NCBI GenBank assembly: GCA_039026955.1
Contig: JBCCLH010000008.1
Location: 62,001-126,000 of the forward strand
DNA length: 64,000 bases
Reading direction: 5' to 3'
Source of the DNA: Kordia sp039026955
Lineage (GTDB): Bacteria > Bacteroidota > Bacteroidia > Flavobacteriales > Flavobacteriaceae
The position numbers and the translations under genes were made by a program. This document shows positions 18,126 to 26,578 of the stretch, piece by piece. Every line of letters starts with the position of its first letter. Position 1 is the first letter of the stretch. The notes under the pieces are model-generated. The model worked only from the letters and a program-made list of their open reading frames with translations. It did no database searches and was not told the DNA's origin.

Positions 18126-18983
18126 ATGAGAAACATTGAAAACTTAGTCTTCAAAGGCGGCGGCGTCTTAGGAATTGCCTATGCAGGTGCTTTACAAGTA
18201 TTAGAAAATCACAACATATTAGATGGCATCAAAGGTGTGGCAGGAACTTCTGCAGGCTCTATTGTGGCAACTTTAGTGAGTTTAAAATATTCGGCACCGA
18301 AAATCAAAGAAATCGTGGCAGCAACCAACTTTAAGAAGTTTGAAGACGGATTCAATCCGCTACACATTGTGACTAGGTACGGATTGTACGATGGAAATTA
18401 TTTCTTGAATTGGCTCAAAGGCATTATTAAAGACAAAACTGGCAATGAAAACATCACCTTTGCAGAACTTACTGCGGCAGGTTATCGCGATTTGCGTGTG
18501 TTTTCTACAGATTTGAATACACAAAATGTACGCGAGTTTTCAAATGCAACGACACCAACAGTTATTGTCGCAGAAGCTGTACGTGCTTCTATGTCCATTC
18601 CGTTTTTCTTTGAAGCGTGGCAATTCACCAATAACAATCCCGACGATCATTTATATGTAGATGGCGGCACAGTTTACAATTATCCAATAACCGCGTTTAA
18701 ACCTATAAAAAACACGCTAGGTTTCTTCTTGCAAAGCAAACATCCAAAAACTTCTGATTTGGGTTATGACAGTATCATTCAATATGTAAAAACACTGTTT
18801 GAAACACTCATGAACGCACAAAACATCGATTTCGAAAAAGATAAAATTGAAAATGAAGTCACCGTACGAATCGACGATCTCGGAATTTCTGCCATTGATT
18901 TTGATATTACCAAAGAACAGGAAACGGCATTGTATAACTCAGGATTTCAAGCTACGGAGGCGTATTTGAAGCTGCATCCGTAA
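18126..18983 (+). CDS. Patatin-like phospholipase
   Basis: A single-domain patatin protein of 285 residues. The oxyanion hole is FKGGGVLG (residues 9-16), the nucleophile elbow GTSAGS lies near residue 43, and the dyad aspartate is in YVDGGTVYN near 180. There is no signal peptide, so it likely works in the cytoplasm on phospholipids or lysophospholipids. It stands alone; the 116 bases before it are filled with degenerate repeat words (aacttgaatttgaa, ctcaatacc). Confidence 0.9.
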   Translation: MRNIENLVFKGGGVLGIAYAGALQVLENHNILDGIKGVAGTSAGSIVATLVSLKYSAPKIKEIVAATNFKKFEDGFNPLHIVTRYGLYDGNYFLNWLKGIIKDKTGNENITFAELTAAGYRDLRVFSTDLNTQNVREFSNATTPTVIVAEAVRASMSIPFFFEAWQFTNNNPDDHLYVDGGTVYNYPITAFKPIKNTLGFFLQSKHPKTSDLGYDSIIQYVKTLFETLMNAQNIDFEKDKIENEVTVRIDDLGISAIDFDITKEQETALYNSGFQATEAYLKLHP

Positions 18984-19020
18984 CGACTTTACGATTTCAT
19001 GTTAGCAATACTAAATGTTT

Positions 19021-19052
19021 TATCTTATATTTAGTAAAAGTAAAATAAGATA
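19021..19052 (+). promoter_or_regulatory. Hairpin abutting the lanthipeptide-type precursor start
   Basis: Arms tatcttat (19021-19028) and ataagata (19045-19052) form an 8-bp stem ending two bases before the ATG at 19055. It could occlude ribosome binding, or overlap an operator. The sequence is AT-rich, so chance is possible. Confidence 0.35.
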
Positions 19053-19054
19053 CC

Positions 19055-19246
19055 ATGAAAAAAAGAAATTTAAAACAACTCAGTTTAAACAAAAAATCAG
19101 TCGCTAGCTTTATGTCTCAAATCAACGGAGGAATACAAGATAGCAGTGTTCGTAACAGAACGAAATCTGCATTTCCTTTGTGTCCAGGCTGTCATTCAAT
19201 CCCAGATTTACATCCTGAATGCAATACGATTGCAGGAGAGCAATAA
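19055..19246 (+). CDS. Orphan class I lanthipeptide-type precursor (GG leader)
   Basis: A 63-residue peptide. The leader MKKRNLKQLSLNKKSVASFM matches the Bacteroidota 'LxLNKKxVxxL' leader of the class I lanthipeptide/natural-product precursor family, and NGG at residues 24-26 is the double-glycine cleavage site. The 37-residue core has three cysteines (in PLCPGCHS and PECNT), several Ser/Thr and two His. No dehydratase, cyclase or rSAM gene lies nearby, so maturation would need enzymes elsewhere; the C39 exporter at 5377-7554 is a candidate for leader removal. Confidence 0.75.
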   Translation: MKKRNLKQLSLNKKSVASFMSQINGGIQDSSVRNRTKSAFPLCPGCHSIPDLHPECNTIAGEQ

Positions 19247-19264
19247 TTTTAGCATAGACTTTTA

Positions 19265-19306
19265 ATAACAAAAGGTGAACTGTTTTTATGGTTTGCCTTT
19301 TGTTAT
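19265..19306. terminator. Inverted repeat shared by convergent gene ends
   Basis: Arms ataacaaaagg (19265-19275) and ccttttgttat (19296-19306) pair perfectly over 11 bp, with further weak pairs inside. It lies 19 bases after the precursor stop and its right arm overlaps the end of the convergent DUF4105 gene. There is no clear T-run. Confidence 0.4.
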
Positions 19307-20473
19307 GTTTAGAAAATAGTAGGTTACATACGCATATCGTATCAAAAATAGCAGTAAAAGCGGAATCGCTGCCAGCGCAAAGACTTGGAATTTAATCAAC
19401 CATAACAATAACATAATGACAATCAAAGCGATTAGTGTTGCGGAATGTTTCCACAAAGCTTTGCATTCTTTTCGTTTTACTAGAAACTTTCGAACAAAAA
19501 GTATGTTTATTGGCATGAGCCACAATAAATTCCAATTATTTACCGTCATAGAATGATCGGTGGCAAACCAGAGTAATAACAACATAATGCCGCCTAAGCC
19601 ACTTGCTAAAAGTATAAAAGCATCGAGCCAGCGTGTGCGTTTTCTGTTTTTAAAATCGAGAAATGTGATGATAAGCGTGATCACTAATAAAATTGTAAAT
19701 ACAACATACGGACTGATCAAAAAATTACTTGAAGATGTCTTTTTAGGATCTTCCAAAATCACATTGACTTCTTTCACTAAAGGTGAACCGTATTGTAGTG
19801 TGGCATTTTTAAAAGCTTCAAACACATAATCAGGAAGGAATTCATATTCTCTTACAGTTGCTTTTCGATCAATGACTGCGCCTAGTGAAATATTGATTCC
19901 AAAACTAGACCAAGAATTATTTTTGACATAATCGTGAATGAGTTCGCGGAAGGTTTTATCTGCCGTGATGTGATCTTCTTTAAAAACAATTTCATCTCCA
20001 AAGTTTTTACTCACCACTTCTCTGATTTTGGTAGCGCAGTTGTTGAAGAAGAAATCGTATTTGTACGATCTGTTTTCTTCCTTATAATTGTTTTCTAAGT
20101 AGGCGAGGAGCTTTCTGTTTTGATCGTGGGTTAAATTTAAAACTTGCTCTTTTACCCAGCGTTTTTCGTATTTATACGTCTTTACAAAGTTTTTAAAACG
20201 CGATCTTCCCAACTGATACGGAAGTTTTCCTTGCGCAAATTTGATGTAGAATAAAGGCGTATTAAAGTCAAAAGTTCCGTAGTTGTACACCATATCATAC
20301 CCATACACAGGATCTTTTAAGCGAAATGCGCTGTGTCCAAAAGTAGAATACAATTCGGAACCAGGTCCGCAAGTGACTACTGAAAAAGTAGCTTCAGGCG
20401 AAAGCTTGATCTGACGTGTTTGTCCAAAAAGAAATCCCGTGTAGAGAAATAGAAGAAATACAAGTTTTTTCAT
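19286..20473 (-). CDS. DUF4105 (Lnb N-terminal periplasmic) membrane protein
   Basis: From the ATG at 20473 the protein has 395 residues with a signal peptide (MKKLVFLLFLYTGFLFGQ); an upstream GTG at 20503 would precede the signal with a charged tail and is less likely. Residues about 25-240 hold the DUF4105 domain, with CGPGSELYSTFGHSAFRLK and FFFNNCATKIREV, the conserved His and Asn-Cys typical of this papain-like-looking fold. Four to five helices follow from about residue 250. The role is unknown; the Lnb name comes from similarity to a lacto-N-biosidase accessory region. Confidence 0.85.
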   Translation of the reverse strand: MKKLVFLLFLYTGFLFGQTRQIKLSPEATFSVVTCGPGSELYSTFGHSAFRLKDPVYGYDMVYNYGTFDFNTPLFYIKFAQGKLPYQLGRSRFKNFVKTYKYEKRWVKEQVLNLTHDQNRKLLAYLENNYKEENRSYKYDFFFNNCATKIREVVSKNFGDEIVFKEDHITADKTFRELIHDYVKNNSWSSFGINISLGAVIDRKATVREYEFLPDYVFEAFKNATLQYGSPLVKEVNVILEDPKKTSSSNFLISPYVVFTILLVITLIITFLDFKNRKRTRWLDAFILLASGLGGIMLLLLWFATDHSMTVNNWNLLWLMPINILFVRKFLVKRKECKALWKHSATLIALIVIMLLLWLIKFQVFALAAIPLLLLFLIRYAYVTYYFLNITKGKP

Positions 20474-20564
20474 CAGTGTAACTTTATCTGATAAAAGTAT
20501 CACTTTTTATTTGTGAGTGAAAATATGAAACTCGTTATCTTTTTGTTAAAATATGTGAATTGAT

Positions 20565-21623
20565 TTATCGGAATAAACTCCAATCAATTTTTAAAGAAAA
20601 TACATTGGAGTAGACTGCCGCACTTTGATCGCCAATATCTGTCAATGCATAATCGATCTGAATGCCTTTGTATTTAAAACCAATTCCTAAGTTTGGTTGA
20701 AACGTCAAGGATTCAGAACCAAAATTGTTTTCATTTTGGAAATTTCCAACTCCTGCTCTGACAAAAACCAAGTCTGTGTAGGCAAATTGTAATCCTACAG
20801 CTGGTGTTACACTTGCAAATCCTGTAGAAATGATATCATTAGTTTCTGCAAAACGCATAATCATATCCACTTCTGCGGTTAGCGTGTAATCGTAACTAAA
20901 CGTAAAACTACGCGCCACTCCAAATTGTAATTTCGGAATGGTAATCTCAGTCGTTTCTGGTAAATCCTGTGTTGGAATTTGATCGCTGACACCGTCAAAT
21001 AAATCTTCGTCAATGCTCCATGTATTGAAGGTTGTCGTGATATCGCGCGCCATCAAACCGAATTTCCAATCGTTGTGTCTGAATTGTAATCCGAAATCAA
21101 ATCCGAATCCCCAAGAAGAAGCAAAGTCACCAATTATTCTACGGATTACTTTCGCATTCACACCATAATTCAACCCTTGAACAGGCATTCTACGAGCATA
21201 CGAGAAGGTAACTCCATAATCAGCAGCAGAGAAAAGGCTGATACGATTAAAGTCAATATTTCCTTGACTGTCAATCAACTGAGTTGTATTTAAAATATCA
21301 TCTACACCAAAACGAATCAGGGAAATTCCCCAAGCGCTTCTATCATCAATCGGCATGGCAAACGCAGCGTAATCGTACAACGCAATATTAGCAAAATAGC
21401 TAGAGTGCATCAGTGCTAGTTGTTTGTCTTCTAATTGTACCAATCCTGCGGGATTCCAATATCCGGCATTCACATCACTGATGTTTGCAACTACGGCATT
21501 TCCCATACCAAACGCACCTGCATCAACGCCGATATTCATAAATTCATTGGAATATTTGGCAACAGACTGTCCGTTTGCGTAATGGGCAACTACTATAAAG
21601 AGGAATACAAGTAACTTTTTCAA
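20565..21623 (-). CDS. PorV/PorQ-family outer-membrane protein
   Basis: The 352 residues start with a signal peptide (to about NGQ, residue 19), followed by GVDAGAFGMGNAVVANISDV and NAGYWNPAGL, the hallmark start of PorV/PorQ-family barrels related to FadL transporters. The rest is amphipathic strands ending in a terminal hydrophobic strand (FSLKIDWSLFR). In Bacteroidota, PorV and PorQ assist type IX secretion and attachment of cargo at the cell surface; many paralogues exist. A T9SS cargo protein is encoded at 47930-50440, but direct partnership is not shown. Confidence 0.85.
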   Translation of the reverse strand: MKKLLVFLFIVVAHYANGQSVAKYSNEFMNIGVDAGAFGMGNAVVANISDVNAGYWNPAGLVQLEDKQLALMHSSYFANIALYDYAAFAMPIDDRSAWGISLIRFGVDDILNTTQLIDSQGNIDFNRISLFSAADYGVTFSYARRMPVQGLNYGVNAKVIRRIIGDFASSWGFGFDFGLQFRHNDWKFGLMARDITTTFNTWSIDEDLFDGVSDQIPTQDLPETTEITIPKLQFGVARSFTFSYDYTLTAEVDMIMRFAETNDIISTGFASVTPAVGLQFAYTDLVFVRAGVGNFQNENNFGSESLTFQPNLGIGFKYKGIQIDYALTDIGDQSAAVYSNVFSLKIDWSLFR

Positions 21624-21765
21624 GAATAAAATTTTTTACAAATATGCGATTTTCTCACCTAATAAACTCAAAAAATACATAGATATTGTGTGGAATTCAT
21701 CAACATTTCTACTTCTGCACTTTAGAGTTTACAAAGTTTATTTATTTTTACAAAAAATCAGGTAC

Positions 21766-22512
21766 ATGAACATCAAAAAACACATTCCAAATTTTATCAC
21801 ATTATTGAATTTATTTTGCGGTTGTTTGGCAGTTATTTTTGCAGTGAAAAATCAATTGGAAATCGCTGCTTTTTTTGTGTTTTTAGGTATTTTTTTTGAT
21901 TTTTTTGACGGCTTGGCAGCCAGATTATTAGAGGTGCAAAGTGAATTGGGATTACAGTTAGATTCGCTCGCAGATATGATTACCAGTGGAGTTGTACCTG
22001 GAATCGTCATGTATCAGCTATTCAACAGAGCCTTGAATATTCATGAGAAAGTGAATGACGGACATTCTTGGTCGGACACCTGGCATTGGTTTGAAAATGA
22101 AGTGCATATTTTACCGCTTTTTGGATTGGTTATTACACTCGCTTCCGCCTATCGTCTGGCAAAATTTAATATTGACGAAAACCAAACATCTTCTTTTATC
22201 GGATTGCCAACGCCGGCCAATACATTGTTAATAATTTCTTTTCCTTTGATCTTAGCCTACCAAGGAAATCCAACAATTGATAGCATTATTTTAAACAAAT
22301 GGTTCTTGATTGCGATGACCGTAGTAAGTTCGTATATACTAAACGCTAAGATTCCGCTATTTGCGTTAAAATTTAAAGATTTGAGTTTTAAAAATAATAT
22401 GGTAAAATATATATTTATTTTGCTCTGTCTTTTATTATTGATCTTCTTGCAATTTGTGGCGATTCCGATTATTATAATTCTATATGTATTGATTTCTTTG
22501 ATAGAGAAGTAA
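21766..22512 (+). CDS. pssA: CDP-diacylglycerol-serine O-phosphatidyltransferase
   Basis: The chosen ATG at 21766 gives 248 residues; an extended reading from 21688 would add an improbable 26-residue tail. The CDP-alcohol phosphotransferase motif DGLAARLL followed by GLQLDSLAD (D-G-x2-A-R-x8-G-x3-D-x3-D) is complete near residues 47-69. About seven helices follow. The enzyme makes phosphatidylserine at the inner membrane, the precursor of phosphatidylethanolamine. The gene is monocistronic and diverges from the PorV/PorQ-like gene. Confidence 0.92.
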   Translation: MNIKKHIPNFITLLNLFCGCLAVIFAVKNQLEIAAFFVFLGIFFDFFDGLAARLLEVQSELGLQLDSLADMITSGVVPGIVMYQLFNRALNIHEKVNDGHSWSDTWHWFENEVHILPLFGLVITLASAYRLAKFNIDENQTSSFIGLPTPANTLLIISFPLILAYQGNPTIDSIILNKWFLIAMTVVSSYILNAKIPLFALKFKDLSFKNNMVKYIFILLCLLLLIFLQFVAIPIIIILYVLISLIEK

Positions 22513-22530
22513 AAAATTGAAAAATCAGTT

Positions 22531-23085
22531 TTAACTGTTAAGGATCTTACTTTTTTGCGAATTAAATTCTTCTTCGGTCAATAATCCTTTTGCTTTCAGT
22601 TTTCCTAAACGTTCAAGTTGCGCAAGTGTATCGTTTGTACTGCCTGATTTTTGTGTTACTTCTGCATCTTTAGAAGCATCATTTGTAAGTGAAGCTATTT
22701 TCTCCTCGATTGAAGCAACAAATCTTCTTCCTACTGTAATATCTGCTACGTCACTAATTGCGACTCTTTTATTTGTTGTATGCACCACGATTTTTCCTAG
22801 AAAAAGAATCTTACTAAAATGAATTTTATTAATTTCATTATATGTGATTTCTTCTAGCTTAAGCGAACCAAAAAGCTTTTTATTCAAAAAGATAAGCCGA
22901 TTATTCGTGGCAACAAGAATTCCATTACCACCACTAAACTCTCCCTGAATTATATTTTCAATCCTTTCATCATCTTGAATAATATTGGGCAATTCTTTAA
23001 TCTCATTAAACCCAAAAAGTTTATCAAGCATATTAAGATGACCGATATTTTTTATTTGTGATTTGATTTCGTCAATAGTTGGCAT
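22531..23085 (-). CDS. PH-like and SHOCT domain protein
   Basis: A cytosolic protein of 184 residues. Residues about 30-130 form a YokE-like pleckstrin-homology fold (GNGILVATNNRLIFLNKKLFG, split here as a repeated beta pattern, and YNEINKIHFSK). A Ser/Thr-rich linker leads to a C-terminal SHOCT helix pair (LERLGKLKAKGLLTEEEF). Proteins of this type bind membranes or partners and are common, with no fixed role. It converges with pssA, leaving 18 bases between the stops. Confidence 0.82.
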   Translation of the reverse strand: MPTIDEIKSQIKNIGHLNMLDKLFGFNEIKELPNIIQDDERIENIIQGEFSGGNGILVATNNRLIFLNKKLFGSLKLEEITYNEINKIHFSKILFLGKIVVHTTNKRVAISDVADITVGRRFVASIEEKIASLTNDASKDAEVTQKSGSTNDTLAQLERLGKLKAKGLLTEEEFNSQKSKILNS

Positions 23086-23390
23086 GATTTACAAGTTTAA
23101 TTTTTAGAAAGTTTTCTTTTCAATGTTTTGTGGAAGTGATTCTACTAATTTCATTCAAAAAAAATAGATATCCAAATATTGTATCTGTAGATACACAATA
23201 ACAAGTGAGTAAGTTGCCTGAAATTGGCTCAGATTCAAACAAAAAAGAGGTTGTCTAAAAAGTACAGATTACGTCAAACCAGACTTGATACTGAAATAAA
23301 TTCAGCACAGGTTTCGGTTTCTCATAACGGTTTATAATCAGTGTGATGGGATTCTGGGTCAAGCCTTTCCTTTTTTAGAAAGCTTCTTTT
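23086..23390. other. Intergenic region with degenerate repeat fragments
   Basis: These 305 bases hold no gene. A short hairpin ctgaa-ataaa-ttcag lies at 23291-23305, and gaggttgtctaaaaagt near 23250 looks like one end of an insertion sequence, but no matching second end or transposase remnant was found. Confidence 0.4.
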
Positions 23391-24152
23391 CTATGAATTA
23401 TCTGTCGTTTGCTCAAAATCCAATTTCTTTTCGCGCAGTTCGAAGTTTTGACCTAAGTATACTTTTCGAACCATTTCATCTTCGGCGAGTTCTTTTGGTT
23501 TTCCTGCTTTCAGGATGCTTCCTTCAAACATTAAATAGGTTCTATCGGTAATCGCTAAGGTCTCCTGTACGTTATGATCTGTGATCAGGATTCCAATGTT
23601 TTTGTTTTTTAAATGTGCAATGATACGCTGAATGTCTTCTACCGCCACTGGATCAACACCTGCAAAAGGCTCATCCAACAATACAAATTTAGGATCGGTT
23701 GCTAATGCACGTGCAATTTCGGTACGTCTACGTTCACCTCCGGACAATAAATCGCCACGGTTTTTACGAATATGACTCAAACCAAATTCTTCGATGAGCG
23801 ATTCCATTCGGTGGTGTTGTTCTTTCTTTGACAGACTTGTCAATTGCAATACACTTAAAATATTTTCTTCAATGCTTAATTTGCGGAATACAGAAGCTTC
23901 TTGCGCCAAATATCCGATTCCATTCTGCGCACGCTTGTACATTGGAAATTTGGTAATTTCCATATTGTCCAAAAAGATTTTTCCACCGTTAGGTTTGATC
24001 AATCCTACAATCATGTAGAACGAAGTTGTTTTTCCAGCTCCGTTTGGACCTAACAATCCTACAATTTCTCCTTGATTTACTTCCAAAGAGATTCCCTTCA
24101 CAACTTTTCGTCCTTTGTAGGACTTCATAATACTATCAGCTCTTAAAATCAT
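23391..24152 (-). CDS. lptB: LPS export ABC transporter ATP-binding protein LptB
   Basis: From the ATG at 24152 the protein has 253 residues, the normal LptB length; the open frame upstream to 24200 is not needed. Walker A is GLLGPNGAGKTTSFY, the Q-loop QEASVFRKL, signature LSGGERRR, Walker B FVLLDEPFAGVDP and the H-loop LITDHNV. FAGVDPVAVEDIQ is characteristic of LptB. It powers extraction of lipopolysaccharide from the inner membrane with LptFG (not in this window). It lies just downstream of the tatC-containing group on the same strand. Confidence 0.94.
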   Translation of the reverse strand: MILRADSIMKSYKGRKVVKGISLEVNQGEIVGLLGPNGAGKTTSFYMIVGLIKPNGGKIFLDNMEITKFPMYKRAQNGIGYLAQEASVFRKLSIEENILSVLQLTSLSKKEQHHRMESLIEEFGLSHIRKNRGDLLSGGERRRTEIARALATDPKFVLLDEPFAGVDPVAVEDIQRIIAHLKNKNIGILITDHNVQETLAITDRTYLMFEGSILKAGKPKELAEDEMVRKVYLGQNFELREKKLDFEQTTDNS

Positions 24153-24239
24153 AGTTTGTGCGTTAAACAGCGTAAAAATAATAATTTCGAGGAAAGGCAA
24201 ATACTTTTTAGTATGAAATTAACTTTGATGTTCCATTGG

Positions 24240-24350
24240 TAATAAAGATAAAGTCTAAAAGCAAAGCTGTCTAAAAGATTCTTGCGTAAGCAAGAATAGG
24301 TCTAACAGCGAAGCGATCTAGATTCTAGCAGCGAAGCGGTCTAACAATCT
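24240..24350. repeat. Short intergenic repeats with AGCGAAGCG words
   Basis: The gap between lptB and the next gene contains repeats such as ctaacagcgaagcgatcta and ctagcagcgaagcggtcta, plus a palindrome attcttgcgtaagcaagaat (24278-24297). Similar cgcttcgct words recur at 39180-39560. Confidence 0.55.
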
Positions 24351-24696
24351 AACCTTGCGTTTCTAGTGCCTCCCAAAATTCATAGGCTCTTCGCAAATGC
24401 GGAATGACAATCGTTCCGCCAACTAAGGTTGCAATACTCAACGCTTCCATTACTTGTTCTTTGGTGATTCCTTCTTTATAAGAAGTTTCTAAATGGTATT
24501 TGATGCAATCATCGCAACGCAATACTGCAGACGCTACTAAACCTAGTAATTCTTTGGTTTTTACGTCCAATGCGCCTTCCATGTACGCATTCGTATCAAG
24601 ATTGAAAATTCGTTTGATGACTTTATTATTGTTTGCTAAAATTTTTTCGTTCATTTTAGCTCTGTACGTATTAAATTCTTCTATTGGATTAGCCAT
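24349..24696 (-). CDS. Carboxymuconolactone decarboxylase/AhpD-like protein
   Basis: A small all-helical protein of 115 residues with RCDDCIKYHLETSYKEGIT, the CxxC...H motif of AhpD-like members of the carboxymuconolactone decarboxylase family. The two cysteines suggest thiol-disulfide or peroxidase activity rather than decarboxylation. It overlaps the end of tatC by eight bases, an order I recall from other flavobacteria. Confidence 0.85.
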   Translation of the reverse strand: MANPIEEFNTYRAKMNEKILANNNKVIKRIFNLDTNAYMEGALDVKTKELLGLVASAVLRCDDCIKYHLETSYKEGITKEQVMEALSIATLVGGTIVIPHLRRAYEFWEALETQG

Positions 24697-25525
24697 TCTT
24701 TTGTTTAAATTTCTTTTTATAATTTTTTTCTACTCGTTTTGAGATCAAAATTCCAACTTCGTATAAGATTAAGATTGGAATTGCTACCACAATCTGACTT
24801 GCTACATCTGGTGGTGTAATAATCGCAGCTAAGATCAATACGACTACTAGCGCGTGTTTTCTATACTTGCGTAAGAAGGCCGGTGTAATCAATCCTACTT
24901 TTGATAAGAAATAGATGATAAGTGGCAATTCGAATACTAAGGAAACTCCTAGTAATGTGTTGGTTAGTAAACTAATATGCGATTGTACCGTAATGGTATT
25001 TGCGATGGAATCCGTCACCTTGAAATTATAGAAAAAATACGATGACATCGGCATGATTACGTAGTAACTAAACGCCAAACCTACTAAAAATAGGAGTGAA
25101 GCCAAGAAGATAAACCATCTCGATTTTCCACGTTCTTTCGAATTCAATCCAGGCGCGATGAATCGCCATGCTTCATACAATACGTATGGAAATGCCAAGA
25201 TGAGTCCTAAAATTAAGGAAGTCCAAATCGCCATGGTAAATTGCCCCGTTACTTTTAAATTGACTAGTTTGTCATCAAATGTTAATGTACAAAAGTCACT
25301 ATCAATTCCAAGTAATTGAAAGGCATCACAGAAAAATCGGTAGGTTACAAATTGTCCGTCCAAATGCACAATTAAAAAGTGATCGTAAACAGGTTTGATA
25401 AATACGAAGATGAAACAGGCAATGATAAATATTGCGGCAAAGCTTCGAATTAAGTGCCATCTTAGTTCTTCTAAATGTCCTAAGAATGACATTTCATTTT
25501 TGTTTGTGCTTTTTTTTCTTGCCAT
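24689..25525 (-). CDS. tatC: Twin-arginine translocase subunit TatC
   Basis: The protein has 278 residues with six membrane helices. The cytosolic start MSFLGHLEELRWHLIRS is the TatC signature that reads Tat signal peptides, and FELPLIIYFLSKVGLITP plus the first periplasmic loop fit the family. The C-terminus is basic (KKFKQKNG). It should bind folded Tat substrates at the inner membrane; tatA is not in the window. Its ATG overlaps the stop of the KdsD-like gene (TAATG), so they are coupled. Confidence 0.95.
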   Translation of the reverse strand: MARKKSTNKNEMSFLGHLEELRWHLIRSFAAIFIIACFIFVFIKPVYDHFLIVHLDGQFVTYRFFCDAFQLLGIDSDFCTLTFDDKLVNLKVTGQFTMAIWTSLILGLILAFPYVLYEAWRFIAPGLNSKERGKSRWFIFLASLLFLVGLAFSYYVIMPMSSYFFYNFKVTDSIANTITVQSHISLLTNTLLGVSLVFELPLIIYFLSKVGLITPAFLRKYRKHALVVVLILAAIITPPDVASQIVVAIPILILYEVGILISKRVEKNYKKKFKQKNG

Positions 25526-26493
25526 TAGAGTATTCCTTCTTTTACTAAATCATGCAAATGTACGATTCCTGCATATTTTCCTTGCGATTCTACGAGAATT
25601 TGTGAAATTCCGTTGTCTTCCATCACTTCCAGAGCTTCTACCGCCATAGCGTCGTTTTCTATGCGTTTTGGATTGGACGACATGATGTTTTCGGCAGTTA
25701 AGTCGCCAATAAAATCATTAGTTGACAACATACGACGAATATCTCCATCTGTAATCACTCCAATAATCTCTTCCGTGTCATTCACAACCGCAGTGGCACC
25801 GAGCATTCCTTTAGAAATTTCAATAATCACATCTTTTACAGAACTATCCGCAAACACTTTGGGTTTTTGATTGACAGAAGAAAGATCATTCACACGTAAA
25901 TACAACTTTTTCCCTAATGCGCCTCCAGGATGATATTTGGCAAAATCATTACTCGAAAATCCTCTCAATTCTAACAAACAAACCGCTAAAGCATCGCCTA
26001 AGACGAGTTGTGCAGTGGTACTTGTTGTTGGTGCCAATCCGTTTGGACAGGCTTCTTTTTCTACATGTGCATGCAATACAAAATCGGCTTGTACGCCTAA
26101 AAAAGATTCTCTGTTAGAAGTGATAGCAATCAGCTTGTTATTACCATTTTTAATCAATGGAACCAATACTTTAATTTCAGGCGTATTTCCACTTTTTGAA
26201 ATACAAATAACAGTGTCGTGTTCTTGAATAATTCCCAAATCGCCATGAATGGCATCGGCAGCGTGCATAAAAATAGCTGGCGTTCCTGTAGAATTTAGTG
26301 TTGCGACAATTTTAGTGGCAATATTGGCACTTTTTCCAATTCCAGTTACCACGACTCTTCCGTTAGAATTATAGATGTATGAGACCGCTTGTGCAAACTC
26401 ATCATCGATTAAAGGAATTAAATTTTTTATCGCAGTATATTCTGTTTCAATGGTTTGCTTGGCAACACTAATAATACTATCTTTATATTTCAA
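25525..26493 (-). CDS. KpsF/GutQ-family arabinose-5-phosphate isomerase (KdsD-like)
   Basis: This protein has 322 residues. The N-terminal SIS domain shows VVVTGIGKSANIATKIVATL, FMHAADAIHGDLG and CISKSGNTPE, binding sugar phosphate; LAPTTSTTAQLVLGDALAV is also typical. Two CBS domains form the C-terminal 120 residues (VITDGDIRRML, GIVHLHDLVKEGI). It interconverts ribulose-5-phosphate and arabinose-5-phosphate, the first step to Kdo for lipopolysaccharide, and so fits its neighbour lptB in function. Confidence 0.92.
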   Translation of the reverse strand: MKYKDSIISVAKQTIETEYTAIKNLIPLIDDEFAQAVSYIYNSNGRVVVTGIGKSANIATKIVATLNSTGTPAIFMHAADAIHGDLGIIQEHDTVICISKSGNTPEIKVLVPLIKNGNNKLIAITSNRESFLGVQADFVLHAHVEKEACPNGLAPTTSTTAQLVLGDALAVCLLELRGFSSNDFAKYHPGGALGKKLYLRVNDLSSVNQKPKVFADSSVKDVIIEISKGMLGATAVVNDTEEIIGVITDGDIRRMLSTNDFIGDLTAENIMSSNPKRIENDAMAVEALEVMEDNGISQILVESQGKYAGIVHLHDLVKEGIL

Positions 26494-26511
26494 AATGAAT
26501 AAATTTAAAAA

Positions 26512-26541
26512 TTGTGTATCCTAAAGAAAATAGTATCTTTA
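26512..26541 (+). promoter_or_regulatory. Candidate recQ promoter
   Basis: TTG at 26512-26514, a 19-base spacer and TATCTTTA at 26534-26541 match the Bacteroidota pattern except for the last base. It lies 37 bases before the recQ start, giving a leader of about 30 bases. Confidence 0.55.
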
Positions 26542-26578
26542 GTGAATGCAAATGTATGTAAAATTGTAAAACGATAGA

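Noticed and set aside
23245..23275. Insertion-sequence end (gaggttgtctaaaaagt)
   Set aside because: Only one end is visible and no transposase fragment or partner repeat was found nearby.
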